A DNA stretch of 64,000 bases, taken from NCBI RefSeq assembly GCF_006364615.1, contig NZ_CP040986.1:992001-1056000 (forward strand), written 5' to 3'. Position 1 is the stretch's first letter, and every line of letters starts with the position of its first letter. The DNA comes from Candidatus Methylopumilus rimovensis (GTDB lineage Bacteria; Pseudomonadota; Gammaproteobacteria; Burkholderiales; Methylophilaceae). The notes beneath the pieces were generated by a model. The model did not search any database, was not told where the DNA came from, and worked only from the letters and a program-made list of their open reading frames with translations. The translations under genes were made by a program, and so were the position numbers. Below are positions 42,340-51,321 of the stretch, one piece after another.

Positions 42340-43428
42340 ATGCCTCAAAAAAACGAATGTTCTAATATTAAGAATTTAAAAGGTTTTTTACTGTTTATCC
42401 TTTTATCTCTATCTACATTTTTTATCGCAAATGAAATTTATGCGGCTGACGATTTTAAATCAATCATGCAATTGATTGAAAAGGGCGAAAAAGAAAAAGC
42501 GGCTCAACAAATCGATCAATATCTTAAAACAAACCCGAATGATCCTCAGGTCATTTTTATTAAAGGGGTTGTTAATGCTGAGCTCGGAAAATATAACGAA
42601 GCTATACAAGCATTTACTTATCTCACCGAAAAACATCCAAGTTTGCCTGAACCATTTAATAACTTAGCGGTACTTTACGCTGAATTAGGTGACTATGATA
42701 AAGCGCAAAAGGCACTTGAATCAGCTATCAAAACTCATCCTAGCTATGCAACCGCGCATGTTAACTTAGGTGATCTTTATACGAAACGCGCTACAGTCGC
42801 CTACAACAAAGCCTTGGAAATTGACAAAACAAATGTACAAGCTAAAACAAAATTATCTCTTATTAAAAAACTCTTCAATGCAAATGATATTAAACCGCCA
42901 GCCACGCCTATTTCGACCCCAGCTCAAGTAGCCACTAATAATGATGTCAATAAGAAGCCGTTAATAGCCCAAGCGACACCGGCAAATACCGCTTCATCAA
43001 CTACTTCGGTCACTCCGAATACTCAACCGCCAAAGAATTTACCTCAAGAAGCGCCTGCGGTTAAAAATAATGTTTCTAATATTGGTGAATCAGAAATTAA
43101 TAACTTCATTACTGATTGGGCTGAAGCTTGGTCATCAAAAAATATTAATGGCTATTTAGTTAAATATTCTCCTAACTTCAAAACGCCTAACGGGGAAAGC
43201 TTCTCTGACTGGCAAGATTCAAGAAAAAATAGAATTTTAGGTAAAGATATAATTACTGTGGAAGTATCTGAAGCAAAAATATCAAGAAAGGGTGATAGTT
43301 TTGCTCAAGTAACTTTTAAACAGAAATATACGTCGAATAAATTAAGTCAAATCTCAAGCAAAACTCTCATCTTAAGAAAAGATGGTTCTGCATGGCTTAT
43401 TGAGCAAGAGTATTCTGGCAAACAGTAA
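42340..43428 (+). CDS. Exported TPR protein with C-terminal Cds6/NTF2-like domain
   Basis: This 362-residue protein has a signal peptide (hydrophobic stretch ending IYAA), about three TPR repeats (residues 40-180: DPQVIFIKGVVNAELGKYNEA, PEPFNNLAVLYAELGDYDKA, ATAHVNLGDLYTKRA), a Pro/Thr/Ala linker (about 185-250) and a C-terminal NTF2-like domain (about 255-362: ITDWAEAWSSKNINGYL). The same C-terminal domain ends the next gene, an L,D-transpeptidase. It probably acts as a periplasmic scaffold for cell-wall remodelling; this is inferred from the neighbour. Confidence 0.85.
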   Translation: MPQKNECSNIKNLKGFLLFILLSLSTFFIANEIYAADDFKSIMQLIEKGEKEKAAQQIDQYLKTNPNDPQVIFIKGVVNAELGKYNEAIQAFTYLTEKHPSLPEPFNNLAVLYAELGDYDKAQKALESAIKTHPSYATAHVNLGDLYTKRATVAYNKALEIDKTNVQAKTKLSLIKKLFNANDIKPPATPISTPAQVATNNDVNKKPLIAQATPANTASSTTSVTPNTQPPKNLPQEAPAVKNNVSNIGESEINNFITDWAEAWSSKNINGYLVKYSPNFKTPNGESFSDWQDSRKNRILGKDIITVEVSEAKISRKGDSFAQVTFKQKYTSNKLSQISSKTLILRKDGSAWLIEQEYSGKQ

Positions 43429-43431
43429 TTG

Positions 43432-44679
43432 ATGGAAACCTTCATCAACAATTCCCCAAAAAAAGAATTCTTCTTTTTTTTAATCTTTGCGCTTTTTTAT
43501 ATTCCTCAATCTTTAAGTGAAGAGGTATTTCTATCAAACAAAAATTTCAATACCGCTGAATTAAGATATGAATCGCCTGAGAAAATGCTTGTTAAATCTT
43601 TAGTAGAAATTTCTGAAGGAAGATTAGATATAGCACTCGAAACGATAGATACCCTTATCAAACAAACACCTAATTTTAAATTAGCCTATCTTATTCAAGG
43701 CGATTTGCTTTTAGCGCATGCAAAGCAAATTAGTGGTATTGGAGATGAACATAAAAGTGAAAAAAAAGAAGAGATTGAAAATTTTAAAAATGAAGCAAAA
43801 GTAAGAATTGAAAGATATCTTAATAGTCTTAACCTTCAAAACGAACCTAAAATTTTTGCCCAACTAAATGAAAAGGATAAATATCTTTTTTATGTTGATG
43901 CAGTTAACTCCCGACTTTATTTATACGAAAATATTAATGGAAAACTTACTTATAAAGATGATTATTATGTATCTATAGGTAAGAATGGATTTGGCAAACA
44001 ATATGAAGGTGACAAGAAAACACCGGTAGGTGTCTACTTTACAGGCAAAAAGATCAAAGAATCATTATCAGATTTTTATGGGGATGCAGCCTATCCTTTA
44101 AGTTATCCAAATGAGATTGATAGAAAAAATAAACGAAATGGCTCGGGCATATGGCTTCATGGAACCCCCAAAACAACCTACAACAGAGCGCCGCTCGCAA
44201 GCGATGGATGTATTGTATTAAGCAATCCTGATTTAATGAAGCTATCCTCTGTTTTAGATACTAATAAAATCCCAGTTATCATTTCTTTTCGTTCGCTAAA
44301 AGATTTAGAGTCTGCCAATAAAAATTTAACTGAAAAAAAACTTTCCCTTGTTAATGCTATAGAGACTTGGAGAAAAAATTGGGAAGACCAAGATACTGAC
44401 AATTACCTCAAGTTTTATTCAAAAAATTTTTTCAGCGAGAAGGATAACTTCGACACATGGGCAGAGAGAAAAAAGTTGATACAGTCTCAAAAAGCTAAGG
44501 TTTCTGTCGGGCTATCCGAAATTTCATTCTTTGATTACCCAAATACAGAAAATGAAATAGTTTTAGTAGATTTTATACAAGATTATAAAAGTCCTACAAT
44601 TATGAATAAAATGAATAAAAGACAGTATTGGATCAATGAAAATAATGAATGGAGAATAATGTATGAAGGCGGCGCTTAA
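43432..44679 (+). CDS. L,D-transpeptidase of Cds6 type
   Basis: This 415-residue protein has an N-terminal membrane or signal segment (FFFFLIFALFYIP), a helical region, a YkuD catalytic domain (about 150-290) with His in GIWLHGTP and the nucleophile Cys260 in SDGCIVLSN, and a C-terminal NTF2-like domain (about 305-415: IETWRKNWEDQDTDNYLKFY). It should form or hydrolyse L,D crosslinks or attach proteins in peptidoglycan. I use the ATG at 43432, after a TTG one codon upstream; it begins three bases after the TPR gene. It overlaps the cyclophilin gene by 17 bases. Confidence 0.9.
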   Translation: METFINNSPKKEFFFFLIFALFYIPQSLSEEVFLSNKNFNTAELRYESPEKMLVKSLVEISEGRLDIALETIDTLIKQTPNFKLAYLIQGDLLLAHAKQISGIGDEHKSEKKEEIENFKNEAKVRIERYLNSLNLQNEPKIFAQLNEKDKYLFYVDAVNSRLYLYENINGKLTYKDDYYVSIGKNGFGKQYEGDKKTPVGVYFTGKKIKESLSDFYGDAAYPLSYPNEIDRKNKRNGSGIWLHGTPKTTYNRAPLASDGCIVLSNPDLMKLSSVLDTNKIPVIISFRSLKDLESANKNLTEKKLSLVNAIETWRKNWEDQDTDNYLKFYSKNFFSEKDNFDTWAERKKLIQSQKAKVSVGLSEISFFDYPNTENEIVLVDFIQDYKSPTIMNKMNKRQYWINENNEWRIMYEGGA

Positions 44680-45235
44680 TTTAATTAAGTTATTTTTTGT
44701 TTTTTTCTTCTTTTCACCTTTGTCTTATGCGGCCAATCCAATTGTTGAATTTGAAACCAATCAGGGCAACTTTAAAATTGAACTTTACCCTGATAAGGCG
44801 CCAAAAACAGTCAGTAATTTTTTATACTATGTCGATAACGGGTTTTATAAAGAAACTGTGTTTCATAGAGTCATTAGTAACTTTATGATTCAAGGTGGTG
44901 GATTTACAAGAGACATGTCAGAAAAAAAGACCCAGCCTCCGATTGCTAATGAATCCAATAATGGATTAATAAATAGCGCGGGAACGGTTGCAATGGCGAG
45001 AACAAATGACCCTAACTCTGCAACGGCTCAATTTTTTATTAATCTTATCGACAATAATTTTTTAAACTACACAAGTCCTGAACCAAGCGCTATCGGTTAT
45101 TGTGTTTTTGGAAAAATCATCGAAGGCATGAATGTAGTTTATAAAATTGGCCAATTACCTACAGCTAACTCAAGGGGCTTTTCGGATGTGCCTATTAGGC
45201 CTGTCATAATCATTAATGCAAAACATATCAATTAA
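44663..45235 (+). CDS. ppiA: Periplasmic cyclophilin-type peptidyl-prolyl isomerase
   Basis: This 190-residue protein has a signal peptide ending SYAA and a cyclophilin domain with the motifs [24 protein letters not shown] and YCVFGKI. It should speed prolyl isomerisation of exported proteins in the periplasm. Its start lies 17 bases inside the L,D-transpeptidase gene. A second, cytoplasmic cyclophilin gene follows after 21 bases. Confidence 0.9.
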   Translation: MKAALNLIKLFFVFFFFSPLSYAANPIVEFETNQGNFKIELYPDKAPKTVSNFLYYVDNGFYKETVFHRVISNFMIQGGGFTRDMSEKKTQPPIANESNNGLINSAGTVAMARTNDPNSATAQFFINLIDNNFLNYTSPEPSAIGYCVFGKIIEGMNVVYKIGQLPTANSRGFSDVPIRPVIIINAKHIN

Positions 45236-45256
45236 TATTTTAATAAAGGAATCTAA

Positions 45257-45742
45257 GTGATTACACTCTCAACCAGTTTAGGTAATATTGTTTTAGAACT
45301 TGATGCTGACAAAGCTCCCATTACTGTCGAAAACTTCTTAAGTTACGCGAAAAGTGGTTATTACAATGGCACAATTTTCCATAGAGTAATTGACGGCTTC
45401 ATGATTCAAGGGGGTGGGTTTGATGGCTCAATGAAACAAAAGTCCACTGAAAATCCCATAAAAAATGAAGCTAATAACGGTCTTAAAAATAATAAATATA
45501 CTATTGCCATGGCAAGAACTTCCATTCCTGATTCAGCCACAAGCCAATTCTTCATTAATGTAAACAATAATGATTTCTTAAATTACCCAGGACAAGACGG
45601 CTGGGGGTATTGTGTTTTTGGAAAGGTTACCTCAGGGACTGATGTTGTAGATAAAATTCAAAAAGTTGCAACAGGTAACTCAGGCGGCCATCAAGATGTC
45701 CCTCGTGAAACTGTAACGATTCTCAATGTCACTATTGATTAA
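45257..45742 (+). CDS. ppiB: Cytoplasmic cyclophilin-type peptidyl-prolyl isomerase
   Basis: This 161-residue protein is a cyclophilin without a signal peptide, with [25 protein letters not shown] and GYCVFGKV. It should act in the cytoplasm. The start is a GTG at 45257 with an AAAGGA ribosome-binding site. The ppiB-lpxH order is common in proteobacteria. It is clearly a paralogue of the preceding gene. Confidence 0.93.
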   Translation: MITLSTSLGNIVLELDADKAPITVENFLSYAKSGYYNGTIFHRVIDGFMIQGGGFDGSMKQKSTENPIKNEANNGLKNNKYTIAMARTSIPDSATSQFFINVNNNDFLNYPGQDGWGYCVFGKVTSGTDVVDKIQKVATGNSGGHQDVPRETVTILNVTID

Positions 45743-45744
45743 TA

Positions 45745-46464
45745 TTGCCTAATCAAACTATATTTTTATCAGATATTCACTTGTGCGAAAGCCGCCCAAG
45801 TATCACTGATGCTTTTGTAAGCTTTTTAAATAAAGTTACCAATGAAGTCGATGCGCTTTACATACTTGGGGATCTTTTTGAATATTGGATAGGCGATGAT
45901 TCAAACCAACACGAAAATGTAATTGAAGCTCTCAAAAAATTAACGAATCGACATATTCAAGTTTTTTTAATGCATGGTAACAGAGATTTTCTTATAGGAT
46001 CAGCCTTCGAAAAAAAGACAGGTGCTGTTTTATTACATGATCCGATACTTGTCGAAATTTACGGAAAGAAAATACTCCTATGTCATGGAGATACTCTCTG
46101 CACAGATGATATTGAATATCAATCCTTTAGAGATAAAATTAGAAGTGAATCATGGAAAAATAAATTTCTAAAAAAATCTCTTTCTGAACGAGTCTCTATT
46201 GCAAATGAATTTAGAAAAGAAAGTGAATTAAATAAAAAAAAGAAATCTGTAGAAATAATGGATGTAAATCTTGATGAAGTAAATCGAACTCTCATCCAAT
46301 TTAACTATCCGGATTTTTTAATTCATGGGCATACACATAGGCCAAATCAACATTCAATTAATCTTGACGGCCATCAAATACAACGTATTGTTTTAGGTGA
46401 TTGGTATGAACAAGGGAGTTATTTGATTCTAAGTGCTCAAGGCATCGAAACACACCGAGTTTAA
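45745..46464 (+). CDS. lpxH: UDP-2,3-diacylglucosamine diphosphatase
   Basis: This 239-residue metallophosphoesterase makes lipid X in lipid A synthesis at the inner membrane. The five phosphoesterase motifs are seen: [36 protein letters not shown] and HGHTHRP. The start is a TTG at 45745, two bases after the ppiB stop; family homology begins within five residues. Its stop overlaps the convergent nusB stop in TTAA. Confidence 0.96.
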   Translation: MPNQTIFLSDIHLCESRPSITDAFVSFLNKVTNEVDALYILGDLFEYWIGDDSNQHENVIEALKKLTNRHIQVFLMHGNRDFLIGSAFEKKTGAVLLHDPILVEIYGKKILLCHGDTLCTDDIEYQSFRDKIRSESWKNKFLKKSLSERVSIANEFRKESELNKKKKSVEIMDVNLDEVNRTLIQFNYPDFLIHGHTHRPNQHSINLDGHQIQRIVLGDWYEQGSYLILSAQGIETHRV

Positions 46465-46922
46465 TTTTTAGAAAATTCTAAGTGCCTTCTTTTTTCTGCT
46501 ACTTTATCCAATACGCCATTAATATATTTATAGCCTTCGATTCCACCAAAGGTTTTAGCTAACTCAACGCCTTCATTAATAGCTACTTTATATGGAATAG
46601 TCGTGTCATAAATAAGCTCATAAATTGAAATACATAAGATTGAATGCTCTATAGGACTTAGTTTTTCAATAGGCCGATCAATGAAGTTTGAAATTTCACT
46701 ATTTAATTGATCCATATTACTCATGACCCCATCAAAAAGATTCTGATAAAAAACTTCATCGGCCTTTAGGTAGTCTGGGTCATCTTTAATATCTTTTTTA
46801 ATTTGATTAACATCAAACTGATTTAAGATGCCACGATAAATACTTTTCATCACAAGCTCTCTAGATTTACGCCTATTATTTACAAGCTTTTTTTTCTTTT
46901 TATTTGGCTGTGTTTCTAACAT
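46461..46922 (-). CDS. nusB: Transcription antitermination factor NusB
   Basis: This 153-residue helical RNA-binding protein acts with NusE in rRNA antitermination. [21 protein letters not shown] is the arginine-rich start, and the C-terminal [13 protein letters not shown] segment is strongly conserved. It overlaps the ribH stop by one base (TAATG), giving the standard ribH-nusB pair. Confidence 0.96.
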   Translation of the reverse strand: MLETQPNKKKKKLVNNRRKSRELVMKSIYRGILNQFDVNQIKKDIKDDPDYLKADEVFYQNLFDGVMSNMDQLNSEISNFIDRPIEKLSPIEHSILCISIYELIYDTTIPYKVAINEGVELAKTFGGIEGYKYINGVLDKVAEKRRHLEFSKN

Positions 46923-47371
46923 TAGACTGACTTTAATAAATGAATCATTTGTATGGCAACTTGGGCAGCCTCAGCACCTTTAACCGAAGTCCGCTCCATA
47001 GCTTGCTCATCGTTCTCGGTAGTTAGTATTGCATTAACAATTGGCATACTAAATTCCAATTGAACATCCATAATTGATTTTGCTGAGTGATTTGCTACCA
47101 CTTCAAAATGAAAAGTTTCTCCCCTTATTACAGCGCCCAATGCAATTAGCGCATCAAATTTTTTTGATTGCGCCATCTTTTTAAGAGCCAAAGGACTTTC
47201 TAAGGCACCAGGGACTTTTGCCAATACGATGCGATCATCTTTTACACCAAGCTTAAGAAGCTCATGATGACAGGCTTTAAGCAAAGCTTCGCCAACATGA
47301 GGGTTAAATTCTGACATCACTATACCAATGGAAAATGACTCTCCATTTGAATTTTTTACAATCTCTCTCAA
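46922..47371 (-). CDS. ribH: 6,7-dimethyl-8-ribityllumazine synthase
   Basis: This 149-residue enzyme makes the lumazine precursor of riboflavin. [32 protein letters not shown] and the late [15 protein letters not shown] are diagnostic. The start is a TTG at 47371 with an AAGGA ribosome-binding site; no ATG is nearby upstream. No FMN riboswitch is recognisable in the 80 bases upstream. Confidence 0.95.
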   Translation of the reverse strand: MREIVKNSNGESFSIGIVMSEFNPHVGEALLKACHHELLKLGVKDDRIVLAKVPGALESPLALKKMAQSKKFDALIALGAVIRGETFHFEVVANHSAKSIMDVQLEFSMPIVNAILTTENDEQAMERTSVKGAEAAQVAIQMIHLLKSV

Positions 47372-47453
47372 TTCACAAAGTCCTTCTAAATTTCTTTTTA
47401 AACAAAAAAGTAATTTTAACTTATATGAGAGCCATCTTTAGTTTTTATATTAA

Positions 47454-49124
47454 TTAATGAAATAATATCCATGCCTTTTGTATGGTGCTCCAAACCCCAT
47501 AAGAGATAGGTATACCAACAGCTGACCAGGCAAGCAAAGTGATCAAGGGTGTGTTTTCGGCTTTTCCAATCACCTCTTTTGCTGACATGAATTTCTCATG
47601 TGCTAATTTTTTTTCAATTAATAACTCTTTGTCAGTCATAAAGAATTTTTTAGCGACAGGTCTCACCATAAGATTCGCGATAAATCCAACAGCAAGCATC
47701 AATGCCAATATATAGAAGATAGGTGCATATATTTCTGAAAAAGGAACTTGTGCTTCAACTCTCATATCATGCATATAATTAACAATTACTGGGCCTAGGA
47801 TGCCAGCTGTTGACCAAGCAGTTAAGATTCTTCCATGGATTGCACCTACAAATTGAGTGCCAAACATATCGGCTAAGTAAGCTGGTATCGTTGCAAATCC
47901 TCCGCCATACATGGAAGCAATAATACAAAAACATGCGGCAAAGAGCGCTAAAGATTTTGATCCTGCCATATAGGAAGCAGTGACATACATCAAAATACCA
48001 AGGGTAAAAAATACGATATAAGTCAGTTTTCTTCCTAACTGATCAGAAATGCTAGCCCAGAAAAAACGGCCAAAAATATTAAATAAGGAAATTAATCCCA
48101 CAAATCCAGCGCCTACAGCCGCTGCAAGCGCTAATAAAGATTCATCTTTTTTAAGATCTGCGAAACCCAGATCTTCATGGCCAATTAAAGCGCCACCGAA
48201 CGTCTCTTGAAGCATAGGCGCTGCTGCCCCAATAATGCCAATGCCTGCTGATACATTCATACAAAGCACTATCCATAAAAACCAAAACTGTGGGGTTTTA
48301 TGTGCCTTATTTAAATGTACATGATTAACCGCGATCATATTGTTACTTTTGTTCATAGGTGGATGCCATCCTGCTGGCTTCCATCCTGACGGTGGTACGC
48401 GATAACCTAAAGAACCTGAAATCATAAAAAAGCTATAAATAATGGCTAAAACAACAAATGTTTGCCAAATTCCAGGCTGAGTAATACCGTTAATTTCTGA
48501 AGAAAATTTTGTCATCAACGAAGTGGCAAGCGGGGAGCCAATCATAGCACCCCCTCCAAAACCCATAATCGCCATGCCAGTTGCCATACCTCTTTTATCT
48601 GGGAACCATTTAATGAGCGTAGAGACAGGGGAAATATATCCTAAGCCTAAACCTATACCTCCAATGACGCCGCTTCCAAGCCACATCATCCAAAGTTGAT
48701 GCGTATAGATACCAAATGCAGAAAGTAATAATCCCCCACACCAGCATAAAGTAGATACAAGGCCTGCTTTCCTAGGGCCGGCTCGTTCTAACCAGCTTCC
48801 CCAGAGTGCTGCGGAACACCCTAAAAGAACAAAAAATAAGGTGTACATCCATCCTAAATCAAATTGAGTCCAGTTACAGTCGGTAGCAGTTAAAGCTCGA
48901 AGTGTTCCATGAAGCTTATCTGCAAAAGTTGTTGCCCCAGCAGAGCAAGCGGCCAAAGGTTTTCCATCGCCGCCTGTTAATATATTTCCCAGAGGCTTCC
49001 AAAAAACACTGAATCCATATGCCATACCAATTGAAAGGTGAATGGCTAATGCAGCGGGTGGAACCAACCAACGATTATAGGAAGCTTTAGCGGTGATATA
49101 TTCTTTTGAAAAAAAGTTGGGCAT
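47454..49124 (-). CDS. OFA-family MFS transporter (oxalate/formate antiporter type)
   Basis: This 556-residue inner-membrane transporter has 12 predicted helices and the OFA-family opening RWLVPPAALAIHLSIGMAYG followed by GSGVIGGIGLGLGYISPV and GMATGMAIMGFGGGAMIGSP. A long periplasmic insert with two Cys lies after the first helix. OFA members move oxalate, formate, lactate or related carboxylates; the substrate here is not determinable. I use the ATG at 49124 because a GGAG ribosome-binding site lies seven bases before it; the frame extends to 49148. It is divergent from phoB, with an inverted repeat and PHO box between them. Confidence 0.9.
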   Translation of the reverse strand: MPNFFSKEYITAKASYNRWLVPPAALAIHLSIGMAYGFSVFWKPLGNILTGGDGKPLAACSAGATTFADKLHGTLRALTATDCNWTQFDLGWMYTLFFVLLGCSAALWGSWLERAGPRKAGLVSTLCWCGGLLLSAFGIYTHQLWMMWLGSGVIGGIGLGLGYISPVSTLIKWFPDKRGMATGMAIMGFGGGAMIGSPLATSLMTKFSSEINGITQPGIWQTFVVLAIIYSFFMISGSLGYRVPPSGWKPAGWHPPMNKSNNMIAVNHVHLNKAHKTPQFWFLWIVLCMNVSAGIGIIGAAAPMLQETFGGALIGHEDLGFADLKKDESLLALAAAVGAGFVGLISLFNIFGRFFWASISDQLGRKLTYIVFFTLGILMYVTASYMAGSKSLALFAACFCIIASMYGGGFATIPAYLADMFGTQFVGAIHGRILTAWSTAGILGPVIVNYMHDMRVEAQVPFSEIYAPIFYILALMLAVGFIANLMVRPVAKKFFMTDKELLIEKKLAHEKFMSAKEVIGKAENTPLITLLAWSAVGIPISYGVWSTIQKAWILFH

Positions 49125-49175
49125 ACACATTCTCCGAAAATCAATCATTCAATATTAAATTAATCATAAAAAAAT

Positions 49176-49204
49176 ATTATCTAATTCTTTATGGATTAGA
49201 TAAT
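49176..49204. repeat. Perfect 10-base inverted repeat in the transporter/phoB divergent region
   Basis: ATTATCTAAT and ATTAGATAAT flank a nine-base loop. The repeat ends where the PHO box begins, so a protein bound to it could interact with PhoB or block it. It is equally placed to act as an operator for the divergent OFA transporter, whose ATG is about 50 bases away. Confidence 0.6.
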
Positions 49205-49231
49205 GTCATTAAAATGTCATATTAATGTCAT
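49204..49231 (+). promoter_or_regulatory. PHO box upstream of phoB
   Basis: Three identical TGTCAT hexamers at 49204, 49215 and 49226 recur with exact 11-base spacing and AT-rich spacers, the known architecture of PhoB-binding direct repeats. A -10-like TAATAT follows at about 49251. This predicts autoactivation of phoBR under phosphate limitation. Confidence 0.85.
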
Positions 49232-49265
49232 ACGATCATAACCAATCTATTAATATTAAGAAACT

Positions 49266-49952
49266 ATGAAAGCAAATATATTGATCGTTGAAGACGAAAG
49301 CCCCATTCTTGAGCTTTTAGCCCTCAATATTTCTCAAGCGGGCTACAACCCTTTAAGAGCAATAAGTGCTGAGCATGCAGAAAAACTGATTAGTGAGGCA
49401 CTTCCCGATATTATTTTGCTTGATTGGATGTTGCCCGGCATGTCAGGTATAGACTTTGCAAAAAAATTACGCAGTAATGCTTTAACAAAGACAATTCCTA
49501 TTATCATGTTAACAGCTCGAAGTGATGAGTTAGATAAAGTCAAAGGCTTGGAAGTTGGTGCTGATGACTATATTACAAAACCTTTTAGTCCTCGTGAACT
49601 CAATGCTCGAATCAAAGCTGTTCTCAGAAGAAAAGCTCCTGAGCTTACTGAAGATCTTTTAAAAATTAATGGTTTAGAATTGGATCCAGTATCCCACCGG
49701 GTGACTGGAAATAATAAACCATTGGAAATGGGTCCAACAGAATTTAGACTCCTCCATTTTTTTATGAGCAACCCGGAAAGAGTTTACTCAAGAAGTCAGC
49801 TATTAGATAAAGTTTGGGGAAGTCAAATTTTTATTGAGGATCGAACGGTAGATGTTCATATTAGAAGACTAAGAAATATTCTTGCTCAATCTCAGCATGA
49901 AAATCTAATCCAAACCATTCGTGGCTCTGGTTATAGATTTTCTACAAAATAG
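49266..49952 (+). CDS. phoB: Phosphate regulon response regulator PhoB
   Basis: This 228-residue regulator has a receiver domain (residues 1-120; phosphoacceptor Asp in ILLDWMLPGMSG, Lys in YITKPFSPREL) and an OmpR-type winged helix (about 130-228; LGPTEFRLL-like segment, VDVHIRRLRNIL, IRGSGYRF). The PHO box upstream and the PhoR-type kinase downstream identify it as PhoB rather than another OmpR-family member. Phosphate starvation should activate it. Confidence 0.94.
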   Translation: MKANILIVEDESPILELLALNISQAGYNPLRAISAEHAEKLISEALPDIILLDWMLPGMSGIDFAKKLRSNALTKTIPIIMLTARSDELDKVKGLEVGADDYITKPFSPRELNARIKAVLRRKAPELTEDLLKINGLELDPVSHRVTGNNKPLEMGPTEFRLLHFFMSNPERVYSRSQLLDKVWGSQIFIEDRTVDVHIRRLRNILAQSQHENLIQTIRGSGYRFSTK

Positions 49953-50019
49953 AATTTACCTGGATCACTTTCAACTATTACTCGCTATAATACTCGTACG
50001 TTTTTAACGAGAAAAAACA

Positions 50020-51321
50020 TTGCAAGATATCCGTTGGAATACTTTTTGGGTTTTATTACTTGTATCTTTTTTATCTCTAATATTTTGGGGGTTTAAAAGC
50101 TTAGAAGTTGCTTTATTTTTTTTCATTTCATGCATATTTGTTTATTTACTTTCTCATGTCTATTGGATTTATCGTCTAAACAAATGGCTTAAAAATCCAA
50201 ATTTATCGACCATTCCTAATGGATCCGGTATATGGGAAGAAATTTTTGCAATACTTTATCGAGAATATAGAAAACAAAAAAAGAGTAAATCTGAGCTTAC
50301 GACTACGCTAGGTAGATTTATGACTGCTGCCGAAGCTATTCCTGATGGAATTATTGCATTAAATCAAAATAATGAAATTGAATGGTGCAACAAACCTTCT
50401 GAAAAAATGCTTGATATTCAGCTAACTAAGGATATCAATCAACCTATTAATTATTTATTACGTGAAACGAGGTTTACTGAATATCTCAATGATAACAAAT
50501 ACGACGGTACGCTTAAGTTAATTTCCTGGCGAAATTCAGGCAGATCATTCGAGATACTTCTAGTTCCCTTTGGTGTAAGTCAAAAACTGCTTATCTGCAG
50601 AGATATTACACAAATTGAAAAAAATGATTCTATTAAACGCGATTTTATTGCAAATGTTTCACATGAGTTAAAAACACCATTGACTGTCATTGTTGGATTT
50701 TTAGAAACACTTTCTGAGATGAAAAATGAATTCAATGTAAAAACGCTCCCTTATCTCCAAATGATGCTTGAGCAGTCGGATCGAATGAAAAAATTAGTTG
50801 AAGATCTGCTTCAGCTTTCATCCATAGAATCTAACGCAGCACCTGCAGAAAAAAAAGAAATAGACATGACTGAACTCTTCAAAAAGCTAAAAAAAGATTC
50901 TGAATTTTTATCAAGAAAATCACATAAAATTAATATGTCCATCAATAAAAATATCGCTTTATTAGGGCATGAAAAAGAAATTTATAGCGCCTTTCTAAAC
51001 CTTATTAGCAATGCTATACGTTATACCAAAAAGGGCGGCAATATCAACGCAATATGGGATATTAAAGATCAAAAACCTTTCTTTGAAGTACAAGATTCAG
51101 GTATAGGTATTGATGAAAAATTAATTCCAAGGCTTACAGAACGCTTCTTCAGAATAGATGCTGATCGAAGTCGAAATTCAGGTGGCACTGGATTAGGACT
51201 GTCTATTGTTAAGCACATATGTATTCGACATCAAGCCCAAATAGAAATTTATAGTCAAATAGGCAAAGGCAGCCAATTTAAAATAATCTTCCCGCAAGAG
51301 AGATTGTCCTTAAAAAAATAA
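50020..51321 (+). CDS. phoR: Phosphate regulon sensor kinase PhoR
   Basis: This 433-residue kinase has two short N-terminal membrane helices (residues 8-50), a linker, a PAS domain (about 100-195: AIPDGIIALNQNNEIEWCN), the H-box NVSHELKTPLTVIVGF, and HATPase motifs (NLISNAIRYT, VQDSGIGID, GGTGLGLSIVKH). No large periplasmic loop exists, as in PhoR. The start is a TTG at 50020; a TATAAT at 49986-49991 in the 67-base gap after phoB could give it a second promoter. Confidence 0.92.
   Translation: MQDIRWNTFWVLLLVSFLSLIFWGFKSLEVALFFFISCIFVYLLSHVYWIYRLNKWLKNPNLSTIPNGSGIWEEIFAILYREYRKQKKSKSELTTTLGRFMTAAEAIPDGIIALNQNNEIEWCNKPSEKMLDIQLTKDINQPINYLLRETRFTEYLNDNKYDGTLKLISWRNSGRSFEILLVPFGVSQKLLICRDITQIEKNDSIKRDFIANVSHELKTPLTVIVGFLETLSEMKNEFNVKTLPYLQMMLEQSDRMKKLVEDLLQLSSIESNAAPAEKKEIDMTELFKKLKKDSEFLSRKSHKINMSINKNIALLGHEKEIYSAFLNLISNAIRYTKKGGNINAIWDIKDQKPFFEVQDSGIGIDEKLIPRLTERFFRIDADRSRNSGGTGLGLSIVKHICIRHQAQIEIYSQIGKGSQFKIIFPQERLSLKK

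Noticed and set aside
47372-47453. FMN riboswitch before ribH or ribF, or TPP riboswitch before the ThiE-like fusion
   Set aside because: The upstream spacers are too short and lack the conserved RFN or THI elements.
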